From Gossypium raimondii (taxonomy: Eukaryota; Streptophyta; Magnoliopsida; Malvales; Malvaceae), in contig NC_068576.1 in NCBI RefSeq assembly GCF_025698545.1, positions 53,106,390-53,170,389 on the forward strand: a DNA stretch of 64,000 nt, written 5' to 3'. Below, one piece after another: positions 24,762 to 35,568 of the stretch. The translations under genes and the position numbers were made by a program. The notes under the pieces were generated by a model. That model was given only the letters and a program-made list of their open reading frames with translations, had not been told where the DNA came from and ran no database searches. Position 1 is the first letter of the stretch. The number at the start of each line of letters is the position of its first letter.

Positions 24762-27620
24762 GTGCTTCTCCGGAAGCAAAACGTAGAGGGAGAAACAGAG
24801 GAATATCCAATACCGGAGCCCAAGTTCAGAGCAAAACTGGCAGCAAACTTTTTGTGGGCTGCGTTAGAAATATGTTAAAAGCAAGGATCAAATGATGCTG
24901 AACCACATTTCAAAAACAAAACAAAAAAAGAGAGCCCAAATCTATCTTTATCCTTCTTCTCCGGTCCTCGTCTTTTACATGGAAATGATGGCACCAAAAG
25001 AAAATATATGAACCAATATCCCTTCTAGTAATGTCTATATCTTCCTGTTATCTGGATACGAATATATAAGACTTGGGAGGATTCATTTTGAGTGTCTTAA
25101 TTATTCTACTTGACCAAATCTAATCATTTTCAGACCATTTTTTGTTGTTAGAGAAACAAACAAGGAGAAAAAGGCACTTAATCTTCATTTCAGAGGGAAC
25201 AAATAGTATGCAACATCCACAAAACAATTTAGCAAAGGGGAAGAAAGAAAGGTCAAGCATGCAATGGAGGCAAAGGCAAATTTAGACCAAACCAACAAGC
25301 AAAAACCCAGCCGAAAGCAAAGCTTTGTCTCCTCCTTTTGTTACCACTTTGGTTATAAGAGTTTTGTTAAGCTAATGGATTTGCTGGTGAGTGGTGACCA
25401 TTCCCCGACATACACCCAACTCATCATGCCCTATTTTTATCTACTAAAGCCATCCATCACTTTCTAGTCATTAGCAATAATTGGTTAATTAATTAGTTTT
25501 TCTTTTGGTCCCGAATGTGGTCATTCTCAACTTAATATGTATGGTAACAGTAATTGGTTAATTAATTAAACAGTAGGGTTGAATGCAACTTTATCTGGTT
25601 ACCTTATTCAGGCTTAAAGCCAGTCCTGATATATCATTATCATAATGGTTAAAAAGCTGACCAAAGTTACATGAATTAAAATATTACTATAAACAAAAAG
25701 GCTTCAGCTTTACAGTTTGAAAGGTCATTAAAGATGGGTAACATAGATTTAAGCATTCCAATGAAAAATCCAAAATAATTTAAAGGCATACAAAAAAAGA
25801 TCTTGAAAGTTTACTGGTCTATGATGTGAAAACTCCAGCAAGAAAAAAATCTGCTTTGTTATGGTCCTACTCTCCTACTCCTGCTCCTCTATCCTATATG
25901 ATGATTGAATCTATTTGTTAAAACTCTTGAGATTTGGTCCTTGGTAGATTCAATTTTAGTCCTTGGTAGATTCATGAATTTCATTAAGGTGAATGAATGT
26001 CAATAACAACATCGTATGTATGTTCATGCTATTTATAGTTGCTTTTCTAAAGCCAGCAAGCAGAGAAAAATAAATAAAATCATTAAGATCTTCAATGGGG
26101 ACTGGTAGACAACTTTAAAGATCTTATATTATAATCAAAATGTAAATTAGAAATGGGGGCAATGTGTGGGACTGGGGTCCTTCAATATTTGGCCTTGATG
26201 AGAGGGAAGAGACCTGGTGAAGTCATGTCTTCATAACAATCCTGAAAACAACGAGAGGAAAGGAAACCAATAAAAATAGGAAAAAAAAACCCATAAAAAT
26301 ACTGTTGTGGGGACAAAGAGGACTAGAGCTGTGTCACTTTCCAGTTCATAAGATGGAAGGAGAGAGGGTTTGGTTAGGCATCACATGGAGCTGGACATAA
26401 AATAAAAACCCTTCTTCACCCTGACAAACATGTCCATATCATGTTTTTCCTATAAATTTCAAAGAAGTTTTGTCCCCTCCTCCCTACACAAATTACCCTA
26501 AATCTTGTTTTGTTTAATAAGTGTGTAGACAAGGGAGCTTATCTTTTAGAGCAGTGCCTTGAATCCCAAATCCAACACTGCCAGTCATTGCGCTCTTACC
26601 TTTTAAGCTGAAAATATATGAAGGGTTTTTTTTGCAATAGATATTTTGTTCATTTTTAGCTGGCAAAGCAGATTGTAAGAAAAAGGGTCATAATCAAAAT
26701 GGCTTGACTTTGACAATTGAAGTGTTCAATAAGGTGAGGGCCCTTCAATGTTCACAAGCCAATGATATGGGCTTGTAGTTGCAGAGATGTAAAACTACTG
26801 CAAAGAGCGAAGGAGACAGGCCCAGAAGAAAATACATCATAGGGGCAAATCAAAATTACCTAATCACTTGGATAAGTAATAAAGAGAAAAGATGTGGGTA
26901 ATTGAGGGACAGTAAGAACATTAACTTTTTGGCTTTTTAATTTTTTTTACTTTTTACCTTCATTACATGTTACAACAAGGGGTCAGTCTGTCAGTGTAGG
27001 TGAAAAAACAAGTGTAAATCTTTCATTGATTTGGGTGCCCTGCCTTTAGCTCCACCTTAGCGGTCTGAAAAGTCCATTACAGAGATGTGCCTGCCACTGC
27101 CACTGTCACTGCCACAAGATTTTCATTTTTCATTTCACTGTTTTACGGATTAGTAGTAAGTAAATTTAATTACTAGGGCTTTATATTTATTTTTGGTAAA
27201 AAGAATAATTCTAACAACACTACATCAGTCATTAATCAAATCAAATCAAATATTCTTGATCCACTACCAACAAAATATATATAGAAAAAAGAAAAAGTGA
27301 ATATAGATTGGATAGTTTACCTCAATGTTTCTGCCAAAGAGCAAAAAGCTACCTATATTTTCTATTCTGATAATACTAAAAAAAAGGAGGGACCTGTTGT
27401 GTAAATTACAGTAGAAGAGTGCCCCAAAGTCCAAAAGGTCAAGATCATTTGGAGTTTGCAGATTACCACTTACGTTATGAAATGTGCTGAGCTTTTAAGT
27501 ATGGAATTAAGTAATTATGAGTTTAATCTATTTTATTATGTATTTATTATTTTTTAATAAGTATTACTTAAGCTACATACACAATCTGATTAAATCTGGG
27601 CAGGTAATTAACACTCTATT
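24762..27620. other. Long intergenic region upstream of the HAM gene
   Basis: No supported gene. The 67-residue ORF at 25264-25467 begins with ATG but has no recognisable domain. A short (GCCACT)-type repeat lies at about 27089-27114. The right part is likely the promoter of the GRAS gene. Confidence 0.35.
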
Positions 27621-27678
27621 ATCAGATAAATAATTATTCAAAAAAATAAAGAAAAAGCAAGCCAAAAAAGGAAAATAT

Positions 27679-28119
27679 ATGAAAGAGATGGAGAGATAGG
27701 AATACAGAGAGAGAAACGGGGAAGAGGAAGGGCACTTTATTCCTTTTTTTATGATACACGCATCCTTGGCAGAACAGCCAAGGGTACACAGTACTGCTAC
27801 GACACAAGGGTAGAAGAGGACCAACAAGCAGCAGCTTCAGCCCATTAACTTCCCCCAAAAGAGAGGGAAAAAATAATTTCTTTGATGGAACTGAAAAATA
27901 TGGATTGTTGGCAAGCCTGAGTAAGGGGGGGATAATAAGGATGGAGGTTAAGAGGGAGAAGGAACAAGGTGACGGATGACAAAAGGAGCTAGTTTGGTGA
28001 AATGGATCTTTTTTCTTTTCATTTTTTGGTCGAAGTTGGGGGAGATTGATTTTATGGGATGCAAAGAAAGGTTTTTTATGTTGCTGTTAGTAAAAATATT
28101 GTCTTTCTATTATCTCTGA
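27679..28119 (+). promoter_or_regulatory. Presumed 5' leader of the HAM gene with at least five uORFs
   Basis: Upstream ORFs begin with ATG at 27679 (6 codons), 27751 (20 codons), 27885 (11 codons), 27941 (12 codons) and 27976 (47 codons). The fourth and fifth overlap as ATGA. All end before the main ATG at 28171. If the transcript starts upstream of 27.7 kb and is unspliced, scanning ribosomes would meet them all. The transcription start is not known, so function is inference. Confidence 0.4.
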
Positions 28120-28170
28120 TTCTCCAAAAACTTAGCGTGTCTTTGTCTTTTCGTTTGTATTACAATACAA

Positions 28171-30492
28171 ATGCACTTTGAGTTACAGGCTAAAGGGGCG
28201 GTGGAACTCCCGGGTTTTGCTTCGATTTGTCAACAAAACAAGTGGATAAAGCAACGAGAAGCTAATAGCTTTAACTTTGAAAACAGCTTTTACTACAACA
28301 ACGAACCAGAACCAACTTCTGTTCTTCATTTAAGAAGAAGCCAAAGCCCACCCACATCAGCATCCACTCTCTCTTCTTCTTTTAACGGCGGAGCCACCGG
28401 TTCTGGAGGCGGAGTCAGTTCCACCGGAAATATCAACACCACGGCGGCCACCATAGCACCTCCTGAGACTACAGCTCCAAACAATAGCAAAGAAGAATGG
28501 GCCTCGGAGCTTCAACCTATCCCGAGTGAACTAGACCTTGTTCCAGGGCCTGGAGGCTCTCAGAGATGCAATAGCGGATTGGAAGATTGGGAGACTATGC
28601 TGTCTGAGTCAGCCGTGTCTCTGAATCAAGACCACTCGCTTCTGCGTTGGATTGCTGGTGAGGTGGATGACCCTTCCTTCGGTCTCAAGCAGCTGCTTCA
28701 AAGTGGGAGTAGTGGTCCTAATCAGGGTGTTGATTTTGAAGGCAATGCAGGGGTGGGGGCTGTTGATCAGGGTCCAGCGTCTGACCCAATTGGTAGCCTA
28801 ATTTCTTCTGGTTCTGGCAATGGGATTTCAAATGCTGCTCTTAATTTGGGAGGTTTTCCTGGTTCTGGGTTTGTGCCGAATGCCAACAATGAGAATGAAC
28901 CAAGTTGTTCTTCAGTTGAGCTTGTTAACAATAGCAAGGTTCTCGGTGCTACTGTTGGGTCCAATTGTAACATTCAAATTCCATTGTTTAGCTCTCCGGC
29001 TAGCAATTTTGGCCTTCCTGTTTCTTTGCCTATCCTTTATCAACAGCAGCATCAAGAAGAGAAACCTCGGATTTTCATTGGTCCGCAACAGCATCCCCAA
29101 TATCCGAACTTTTTCCTGCCATTGGCTCAAGAACATCACCTCCTCCAGCCTTTACCACAGCGCCTCCATTCTGGTAACTTAGAACTTTCTTCTCAGATCC
29201 CAAAACTCCCCTTTGCTGATGCCGGGCATGAGTTGTTTACGAGAAAACAGCAACAGCATATGGGGTTTTCTCAGGGAGTCCAGTATGTTCCTCAGCAGCA
29301 GCCGCTGATGGTCGAAAAGAAGAGAGTGCTGGTCCCAGGAGAGGAGATGGCTCAGCCACAGCATCAGTACCAGTTACACCAGCAACAACAAGCCACATTG
29401 TTCGACCAGCTTTACAAGGCTGCTGAGTTGGTAGGGACTGGGAATTTTTCACACGCGCAATTGATATTGGCGCGGCTCAATCAACAGGTCTCCCCTGTAG
29501 GTATGCCCCTCCAAAGGGCTGCTTTCTACTTCAAGGAGGCTTTACAAGTACTTCTCCTCATGAATAACCCAGTCTCTCCCCCGCCTCCAAGGAGCCCCAC
29601 CGCTTTCGATGTTATCTTCAAAATGGGGGCTTACAAGGTCTTCTCTGAAGTTTCTCCGCTCATCCAATTCGTCAATTTTACTTGCAATCAGGCTCTCCTT
29701 GAAGCTCTTGATGATACTGATCGGATTCACATTGTGGACTTTGATATTGGTTTTGGTGCTCAATGGGCTTCCTTTATGCAGGAGCTTCCCATGAGGAGTA
29801 GAGGAGCTCCCTCATTGAGAATTACTGCCTTTGCCTCCCCTTCAATGCACCATTCTATTGAGCTTGGGCTTATGCGTGATATTCTTATGCAATTTGCTAA
29901 TGAAATTGGTCTAAGTTTTGAGCTTGAGGTGGTTAATTTCGATTCTTTAGATCAGAACCCTCATTCTTTGCCAATGTTTCAATCAAATGGAAATGAGGCA
30001 ATTGCTGTGAATTTCCCTGTTTGGTCTTGTTCGAATCGGCCCTCTGCTTTGCCCCATCTTATGCGCTTTGTGAAGCAGCTTTCACCAAAAATTGTGGTGT
30101 CTTTAGACCAAGGGTGTGATAGAAATGATCTGACATTCCCACAACATGTGATCCATGCCTTTCAGTCATATACAAACCTATTAGAGTCACTTGATGCTGG
30201 TAATGCGACATCCGATGCTGTGAACAAGATTGAGAGGTTCCTTTTTGTACCAAGGATTGAAAGCAGCGTGCTGGGGCGTCTGCAAACACCTGAGAAGATG
30301 CCTCTTTGGAGCACACTTTTTTCCTCAGCTGGATTCACCTCTGTAACATTCAGTAACTTCACTGAAAATCAGGCAGATTGTGTGGTGAAGAGAGCTCAAG
30401 TGAGGGGATTTCATGTTGAGAAGCGCCAGGCTTCACTTGTTCTTTGCTGGCAGCAAAGGAATCTTATCTCAGCTTCAGCTTGGAGGTGCTGA
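28171..30492 (+). CDS. HAM: HAIRY MERISTEM (SCL6/22/27-type) GRAS transcription regulator
   Basis: A nuclear GRAS-domain regulator that, in the HAM clade, partners with WUSCHEL-type factors to keep shoot and root meristem cells undifferentiated. One exon, 773 residues, typical for HAM proteins. The first 400 residues are low-complexity (Ser, Gly, Asn, then Gln/His-rich). The GRAS domain begins at about 408 with ATLFDQLYKAAELV (leucine heptad I). The VHIID element is I519-H520-I521-V522-D523 followed by FDIGFGAQWASFM. Leucine heptad II and PFYRE-like regions follow, and the SAW region ends the protein (LCWQQRNLISASAW at 758-771). A complete miR171 target lies in heptad I, which restricts the call to the HAM/SCL6 clade. 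The ATG at 28171 is the first in frame. Which HAM paralogue it is cannot be settled here. Confidence 0.95.
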   Translation: MHFELQAKGAVELPGFASICQQNKWIKQREANSFNFENSFYYNNEPEPTSVLHLRRSQSPPTSASTLSSSFNGGATGSGGGVSSTGNINTTAATIAPPETTAPNNSKEEWASELQPIPSELDLVPGPGGSQRCNSGLEDWETMLSESAVSLNQDHSLLRWIAGEVDDPSFGLKQLLQSGSSGPNQGVDFEGNAGVGAVDQGPASDPIGSLISSGSGNGISNAALNLGGFPGSGFVPNANNENEPSCSSVELVNNSKVLGATVGSNCNIQIPLFSSPASNFGLPVSLPILYQQQHQEEKPRIFIGPQQHPQYPNFFLPLAQEHHLLQPLPQRLHSGNLELSSQIPKLPFADAGHELFTRKQQQHMGFSQGVQYVPQQQPLMVEKKRVLVPGEEMAQPQHQYQLHQQQQATLFDQLYKAAELVGTGNFSHAQLILARLNQQVSPVGMPLQRAAFYFKEALQVLLLMNNPVSPPPPRSPTAFDVIFKMGAYKVFSEVSPLIQFVNFTCNQALLEALDDTDRIHIVDFDIGFGAQWASFMQELPMRSRGAPSLRITAFASPSMHHSIELGLMRDILMQFANEIGLSFELEVVNFDSLDQNPHSLPMFQSNGNEAIAVNFPVWSCSNRPSALPHLMRFVKQLSPKIVVSLDQGCDRNDLTFPQHVIHAFQSYTNLLESLDAGNATSDAVNKIERFLFVPRIESSVLGRLQTPEKMPLWSTLFSSAGFTSVTFSNFTENQADCVVKRAQVRGFHVEKRQASLVLCWQQRNLISASAWRC
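29463..29483 (+). promoter_or_regulatory. miR171 target site in the HAM coding sequence
   Basis: From gatattggcg at 29463 to gctcaatca at 29483 the sequence is complementary to the canonical miR171a at all 21 positions, judged against the miRNA as remembered. It encodes ILARLNQ of leucine heptad I (about residues 431-438). In other plants miR171 cleaves HAM/SCL6 transcripts at this conserved place. Confidence 0.93.
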
Positions 30493-33400
30493 GTAGCAAA
30501 CTCAGACAGGCAGGGGAGGTTGGTTTATTTTAGTATCTCACAATCTATCAGACTCTATCTGGAAGAATTAATTAAGCCAATAATCAGTAAATTCTTCAGC
30601 TTTTATGACTTAATACTCATTCATTGTGGTATTTGTGAGTCCCCTCTACTTGTTTGTCTAATGTAGATGCAATTCCCGGTAGAAGAAAACATTTGACTGC
30701 AAAACTCTAGTATGTGCCTTTTGTTTTGGACATATTGATGTTGCTGCTATGGTATTCTGGTTTCCTTTGTTTGTTTTTTTTCTGGTGAGAAGCTGATTCA
30801 TTTCCTGGTTAAGGTGGTGACAGTTGTTGTATATTTGACAACAACCACTTCTGAAATTGCAAATACAACTTACTGGAATTTCGTTTTATATTTATGGGGC
30901 GCTGTTCAGAAGTTCTCAAATAATGTTTATGATGCTTGAATCCTAATTCCTTCTTTTCTACCTTGTTGCAAATTATGCATACTTTCTTGTTTATAATTAG
31001 AGTACTTATTTTTGTTGAAAAGGTGATAATATGGAAGTGGTGCTAAAGCAAGCACAGAATCAGGAAAATTTGTCCAAGGGGGGGGTGCCCTTGGCCTTTA
31101 ACTACTCTCAGAATAAACCACACCCCCTTATTGTTCCAACATTTATGAGTAGAAAAGATTTCTTGTGGGGACATGGTGGTTCCTTATCTAGGTGCTTTAC
31201 AAGCTGCCTCATTGAAATGCCTATCTCTTGCTTTGGATCCTCAGTCAACCATTACCGCCTTCATTAATGTGTAGTTATAATCTAGTTTAGATTTGAGAAT
31301 TAGGAATATCAGACAAAGGCATCCCTAGATTCTCTATTCTTTGATATCATTTGCAGGATCACCATTATTAGAGCTACCACTTTTGCTTAAATCTTATCCT
31401 AATCTTCATTTTGGTAAAAAAAAGGTGATCTTTCTCCAATTCTAAAAAAGTATTTGATCTTGTCAGATTCTTGGTTTGTTAAAGAGGTAGTTAATTCAGG
31501 CTTTCGGGGGTAGTTAAATGATCTTTAGGTCCAACCTTGAGTTCTTTCCAACCATCTCCATGAAAGCTCCTTACTTGATTGTTTCCCCTAAGAAAGAACC
31601 TAAACAAGAAACAACCCTTGATAGGCTGCAATCTTGGATAGAATACAATAAACACAAAGACACCTAAGATTAACTATATTTGGTCGAATTTTGTTAAAAA
31701 ATCATGCTTGCCGCCTACCTGCGAAATAACATATGGTTGTGGTGAGTACTTGTATCTTTTGTCGCGCTGTCTTGCATGTATTTCATCAAAACGTAAGGCC
31801 ATTTTCTTAGTTTTCTTTAGTGAGTACTGCATGTTGTTTGGAGATAATTATTTTAGGTTTGGAGATTTAGAATAATGTTGGTATTAATATATATACATAC
31901 ATACAAATACTTGTCTTTTAGTACATTGAATTCGGTGTACCATTTCTTTTCTTTTGATTAGTTATTGGACACCTACTAATCTTGGTCACATGGGATCATG
32001 TTTGATTGCTTGGTTATCTTCTTTTTCATTGTGGAGGCGTCTACTTTAGTCGTTTTTATTAATATGAAGTGGTTTAAACTGTAAATTAAAAACTGTTGGA
32101 GATAACTAGTTTCAGAACATGCTGAGTACGGATGGCGACAAAGATTAACCATAGCTCATAAACTATAAATCCTTGCCTATTATTTCCTCTAAAAATGAAT
32201 ATAAAAAATGTAAAACTTTGTTTTCATTGAGAAGGAAGTCGTAGGCTAGCAAATACCATCGATGACCGACACTTTTATTTTATTCCTGCCCGATGTCCCT
32301 GGGTTATGTAGTTCCAGTAAGCGGACACTAATATCTATTATTATTATTGAAAGGATACTAGAAAACAAGTGCCAGGACCTGGAGTAATCTGGCCCAATCA
32401 AGGTGTAAGAGAAATGACAGCTAGCTGTGAACCACTTGAGGTGGGTGCGGCGCTGGTCCAGCCCAGATGATTCAAGTCGACTATAGCCTCCTCGGCTTCA
32501 CTTGTTTCACAGCTCCATGTGATGAGCTCTTACAATAATGTCCAACGCTGCGTTTTCAGTATAGAGCATGTAGCACGGTAAGATGAAAAGGACTTGAGAT
32601 TTTTAAGGTCCCTTTTTAGCCTTGGCTTGGCCCTTGCAGTGCAGTTGTGGTCCTCTTCGGTTCAAATAAAAATCATGCCACGTGTATGGATGGTAAAAGC
32701 TACTATTACTGTATGAGAATGTGAATATGAATATAACACATGTTACATGATATGCCCATTTCTCTCCTCTCCTGTTATCAGGAAGAAAGCAAGGTATCTT
32801 CACATTCGGTTATAGGCCCATGCCAATACGCCACCTTGTGAATTAAGAAATGGGTTCTGTTTAAATCAAAATCACCCGACCAAACCAAATTAGAAACGGA
32901 TATTTAGATTTGCGTTGAATTTTTGAGTCCTAATTGGCCACAAGCCAGACTTAGTTTGCCTATTGCTCCTCCCAATTTCTAGCCTTAAGTACCTACATTC
33001 TTTATGTTGTATTATATATTTATTGGCCAAAATAGGTTGATTAGATGCGGATGTGCTTCCCAAAATCATTTAATTACGATCTTAAAGGCAAATAAAGGCC
33101 TCTTTTTATAACTACATTTGTTGTACCACTTCACATTCTAAACATTAGTCAATGCTAGTTGCCCATGTCAACAATACTATATATGTCTATAACATGTATG
33201 CTAGTTGCTCAAGAAATTTGAGAGAAAAATAACCAAATTTAGTGGCACGTATTCTTGATTATCAACAGCGGGCATTGCAGGATTGTGAACAATCCACGTG
33301 CAAGGCACTAGTGAAGCTCAAAAGTTGTCTTTGATTGTTGCAGATCCTTTCCTACGATCAAGTGATGGACGACAGACAGAGCAGTTAAAGGTAGAAGCAT

Positions 33401-35568
33401 GTTTTGGTGGGTAGTTTTTAGTTATTTCAAGTGGGGGAAGTGCTTTTGTCATCAACAAGTCTCCTACGAGTGAGGGATATGGTTTGTACAAAACATATAT
33501 ATATAGATGCTTTTTATGAGACATAAAACCAGCTTTTGTCTCTCCTAAACTTCAATCATGTTGGCCAACTAAAGCAATGTTGAGTGGGTTGGCACTTGGC
33601 ACCCGTCAAATCCTATATATTTTTTAGACCATCTTTGTTTCGGGTTTTGCTTTGCCATCTCCGGTGTAATAGAGGTGCTTGAGTTCAGGTACATCAACTG
33701 CTAAAACTCTCGAATCTTCATCTACTAAAACTAGAAAAAATTATTTTTCCGAGCGTACATTTGTTTATTTAATGATTATGGTCTCTAAATTATTTATGTT
33801 ATTTTTTTATTTGTCTCGTTTTTAGTATATACATTATTCCATCATTATAGTTTCTGATTTAAAAAGTTTATGGTGTTAAAAAAAGATACCCACTCAACGG
33901 ATGTTAATGTGTCGTATATTTAGCTTTTTCATATGTCATCAATGACATAACCATTGATTGATAACATGATTGTTGACCGTTAATTAGTGATGATCAACAT
34001 TGATCGAATGTTGATCAAGATAAATAAATGTCAATTTCATTCAAATCTGGATAAATAGTTTATTCAGGTTCATATTGAACGTAGTTAACAATATTATAAA
34101 AATATTAAAAATTGTCAAATTTATTCAATAAATAAATAATATTAAAATACATGTCTATAATGAACCTAAACAAATGGACATCAACGTTTATTCAAATTTA
34201 AACAATTATTTGTTTAAATTCATTTAAATATGAAAAAAATCAAATTTTATAAAAATTATTAAAAAAAATTATAAATCATAAAGAATCATTAAAATATCTC
34301 AGAAAAATCAATTGATTTTGTCAAAATCAATTGTCCAAAGGCTTGGTAGCTGGTGAGCTCGATCCAACAAAGGATGGGCTTCGACCAAAGTTTTTTTTAG
34401 TTTAATCTAGTTCGAATTCAATTTAAATAATAAAAATTATTTTTAAATTGTAATTCAATTATAAAATATATAAATATTAATTTTAAAACATATTTTTAAT
34501 TTTTAAATATTTTGATTAATGAAACAAGTTTTTTGGTCGGACTAAACTAGCCTAAAAATGAATCCAGGCTTAAATTTCTTTTTGAAATTAGGTTGCAACC
34601 AACTCATGAATAGTAAATGAGATAAGCAGTTATATTAAGAAGTAGATGGGAACACAAATGTGAATACATATATATTAGTCCACCATGGTGCGTGACATTT
34701 TTTTATAAATTTTATGATTTTTAAATATTTATTTATAAAGTTTATAGTTTGGTAAATAGAACATTCATTTACTTAGGTCATGTCATTAATTAATAGCCAT
34801 GTGGTAAATAACATGAAAAAGTCAAACTAGTGACACGTCTTTATTGTGGGCCACCTACATTTTAGTTGTTAACTTTTAAACTTCAAAACTTAGATTTATA
34901 TTTAATATCTGTATAAATTGTAAGTGTAAAAAGTATGGATTTTTAAATTCATAAATTTCTCAAAATTTCAAATTCCTAAATAAACATCCTACAAATTCTT
35001 AGATTTGATAAATAATAAATATTATATTTTTAATTATTATTACTTAATATGCATAGTTTTCTAAATCTAAATTAAAATTTAAAATCCAATTTTTCAAAGG
35101 CTAAAAGTTAAATCCATCTACCCTTTATTGCCTGACAGTGCTGCAATAATATCAGTGCCGATTTCCTTAATCTATACTTCCATCGTCTTGTTCCTCACAA
35201 TTTGCATGCATGCGATGATTATCATCTGATTAAGGTCAACCCTGGAAATTTTTATTACTGGAGGTCTTTTTCATGGATTTCGAACATTTAGTTATATAGT
35301 TAGCGACAGTTTTGTTCCATCTAAAGCTAGTATTTTCTCATCTTATAATATTCCAAAATCCTTTTGCTTTTCCCAACCCTACATATACCCTGCTGTCAAG
35401 TATCCACTCAAACATCATCACAAAATATCCACACAAACCCTTGAAACCTTTTCTAATTAAATTGCCACTGAAAGTTGAGTGCTGGAGATGAAATTCCATT
35501 TCCAAGTCTCACATCTTCAACAGTCTATCGACATGATGAGGGTTTGGCTTTTATATATATATATATAT
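30493..35568. other. HAM 3' UTR and long intergenic region
   Basis: The HAM 3' UTR probably occupies the first few hundred bases. Beyond it the DNA is AT-rich; ORFs at 31031-31267, 32603-32803 and 33318-33524 show no domain. A degenerate phrase 'gatcaacattgatcgaatgttgatcaag' near 33990 is weakly palindromic. No gene is supported. Confidence 0.35.

Noticed and set aside
25264-25467. 67-residue ORF with a real ATG
   Set aside because: No recognisable motif, no leader or promoter features, and it could arise by chance; expression data would be needed.
27573-27858. Minus-strand hydrophobic ORFs opposite the HAM leader
   Set aside because: Antisense translation of a purine-rich leader yields Leu/Phe-rich sequence; this is a composition artefact.
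28767-30362. Several ORFs inside the HAM gene in other frames
   Set aside because: Shadows of the 773-codon GRAS frame.
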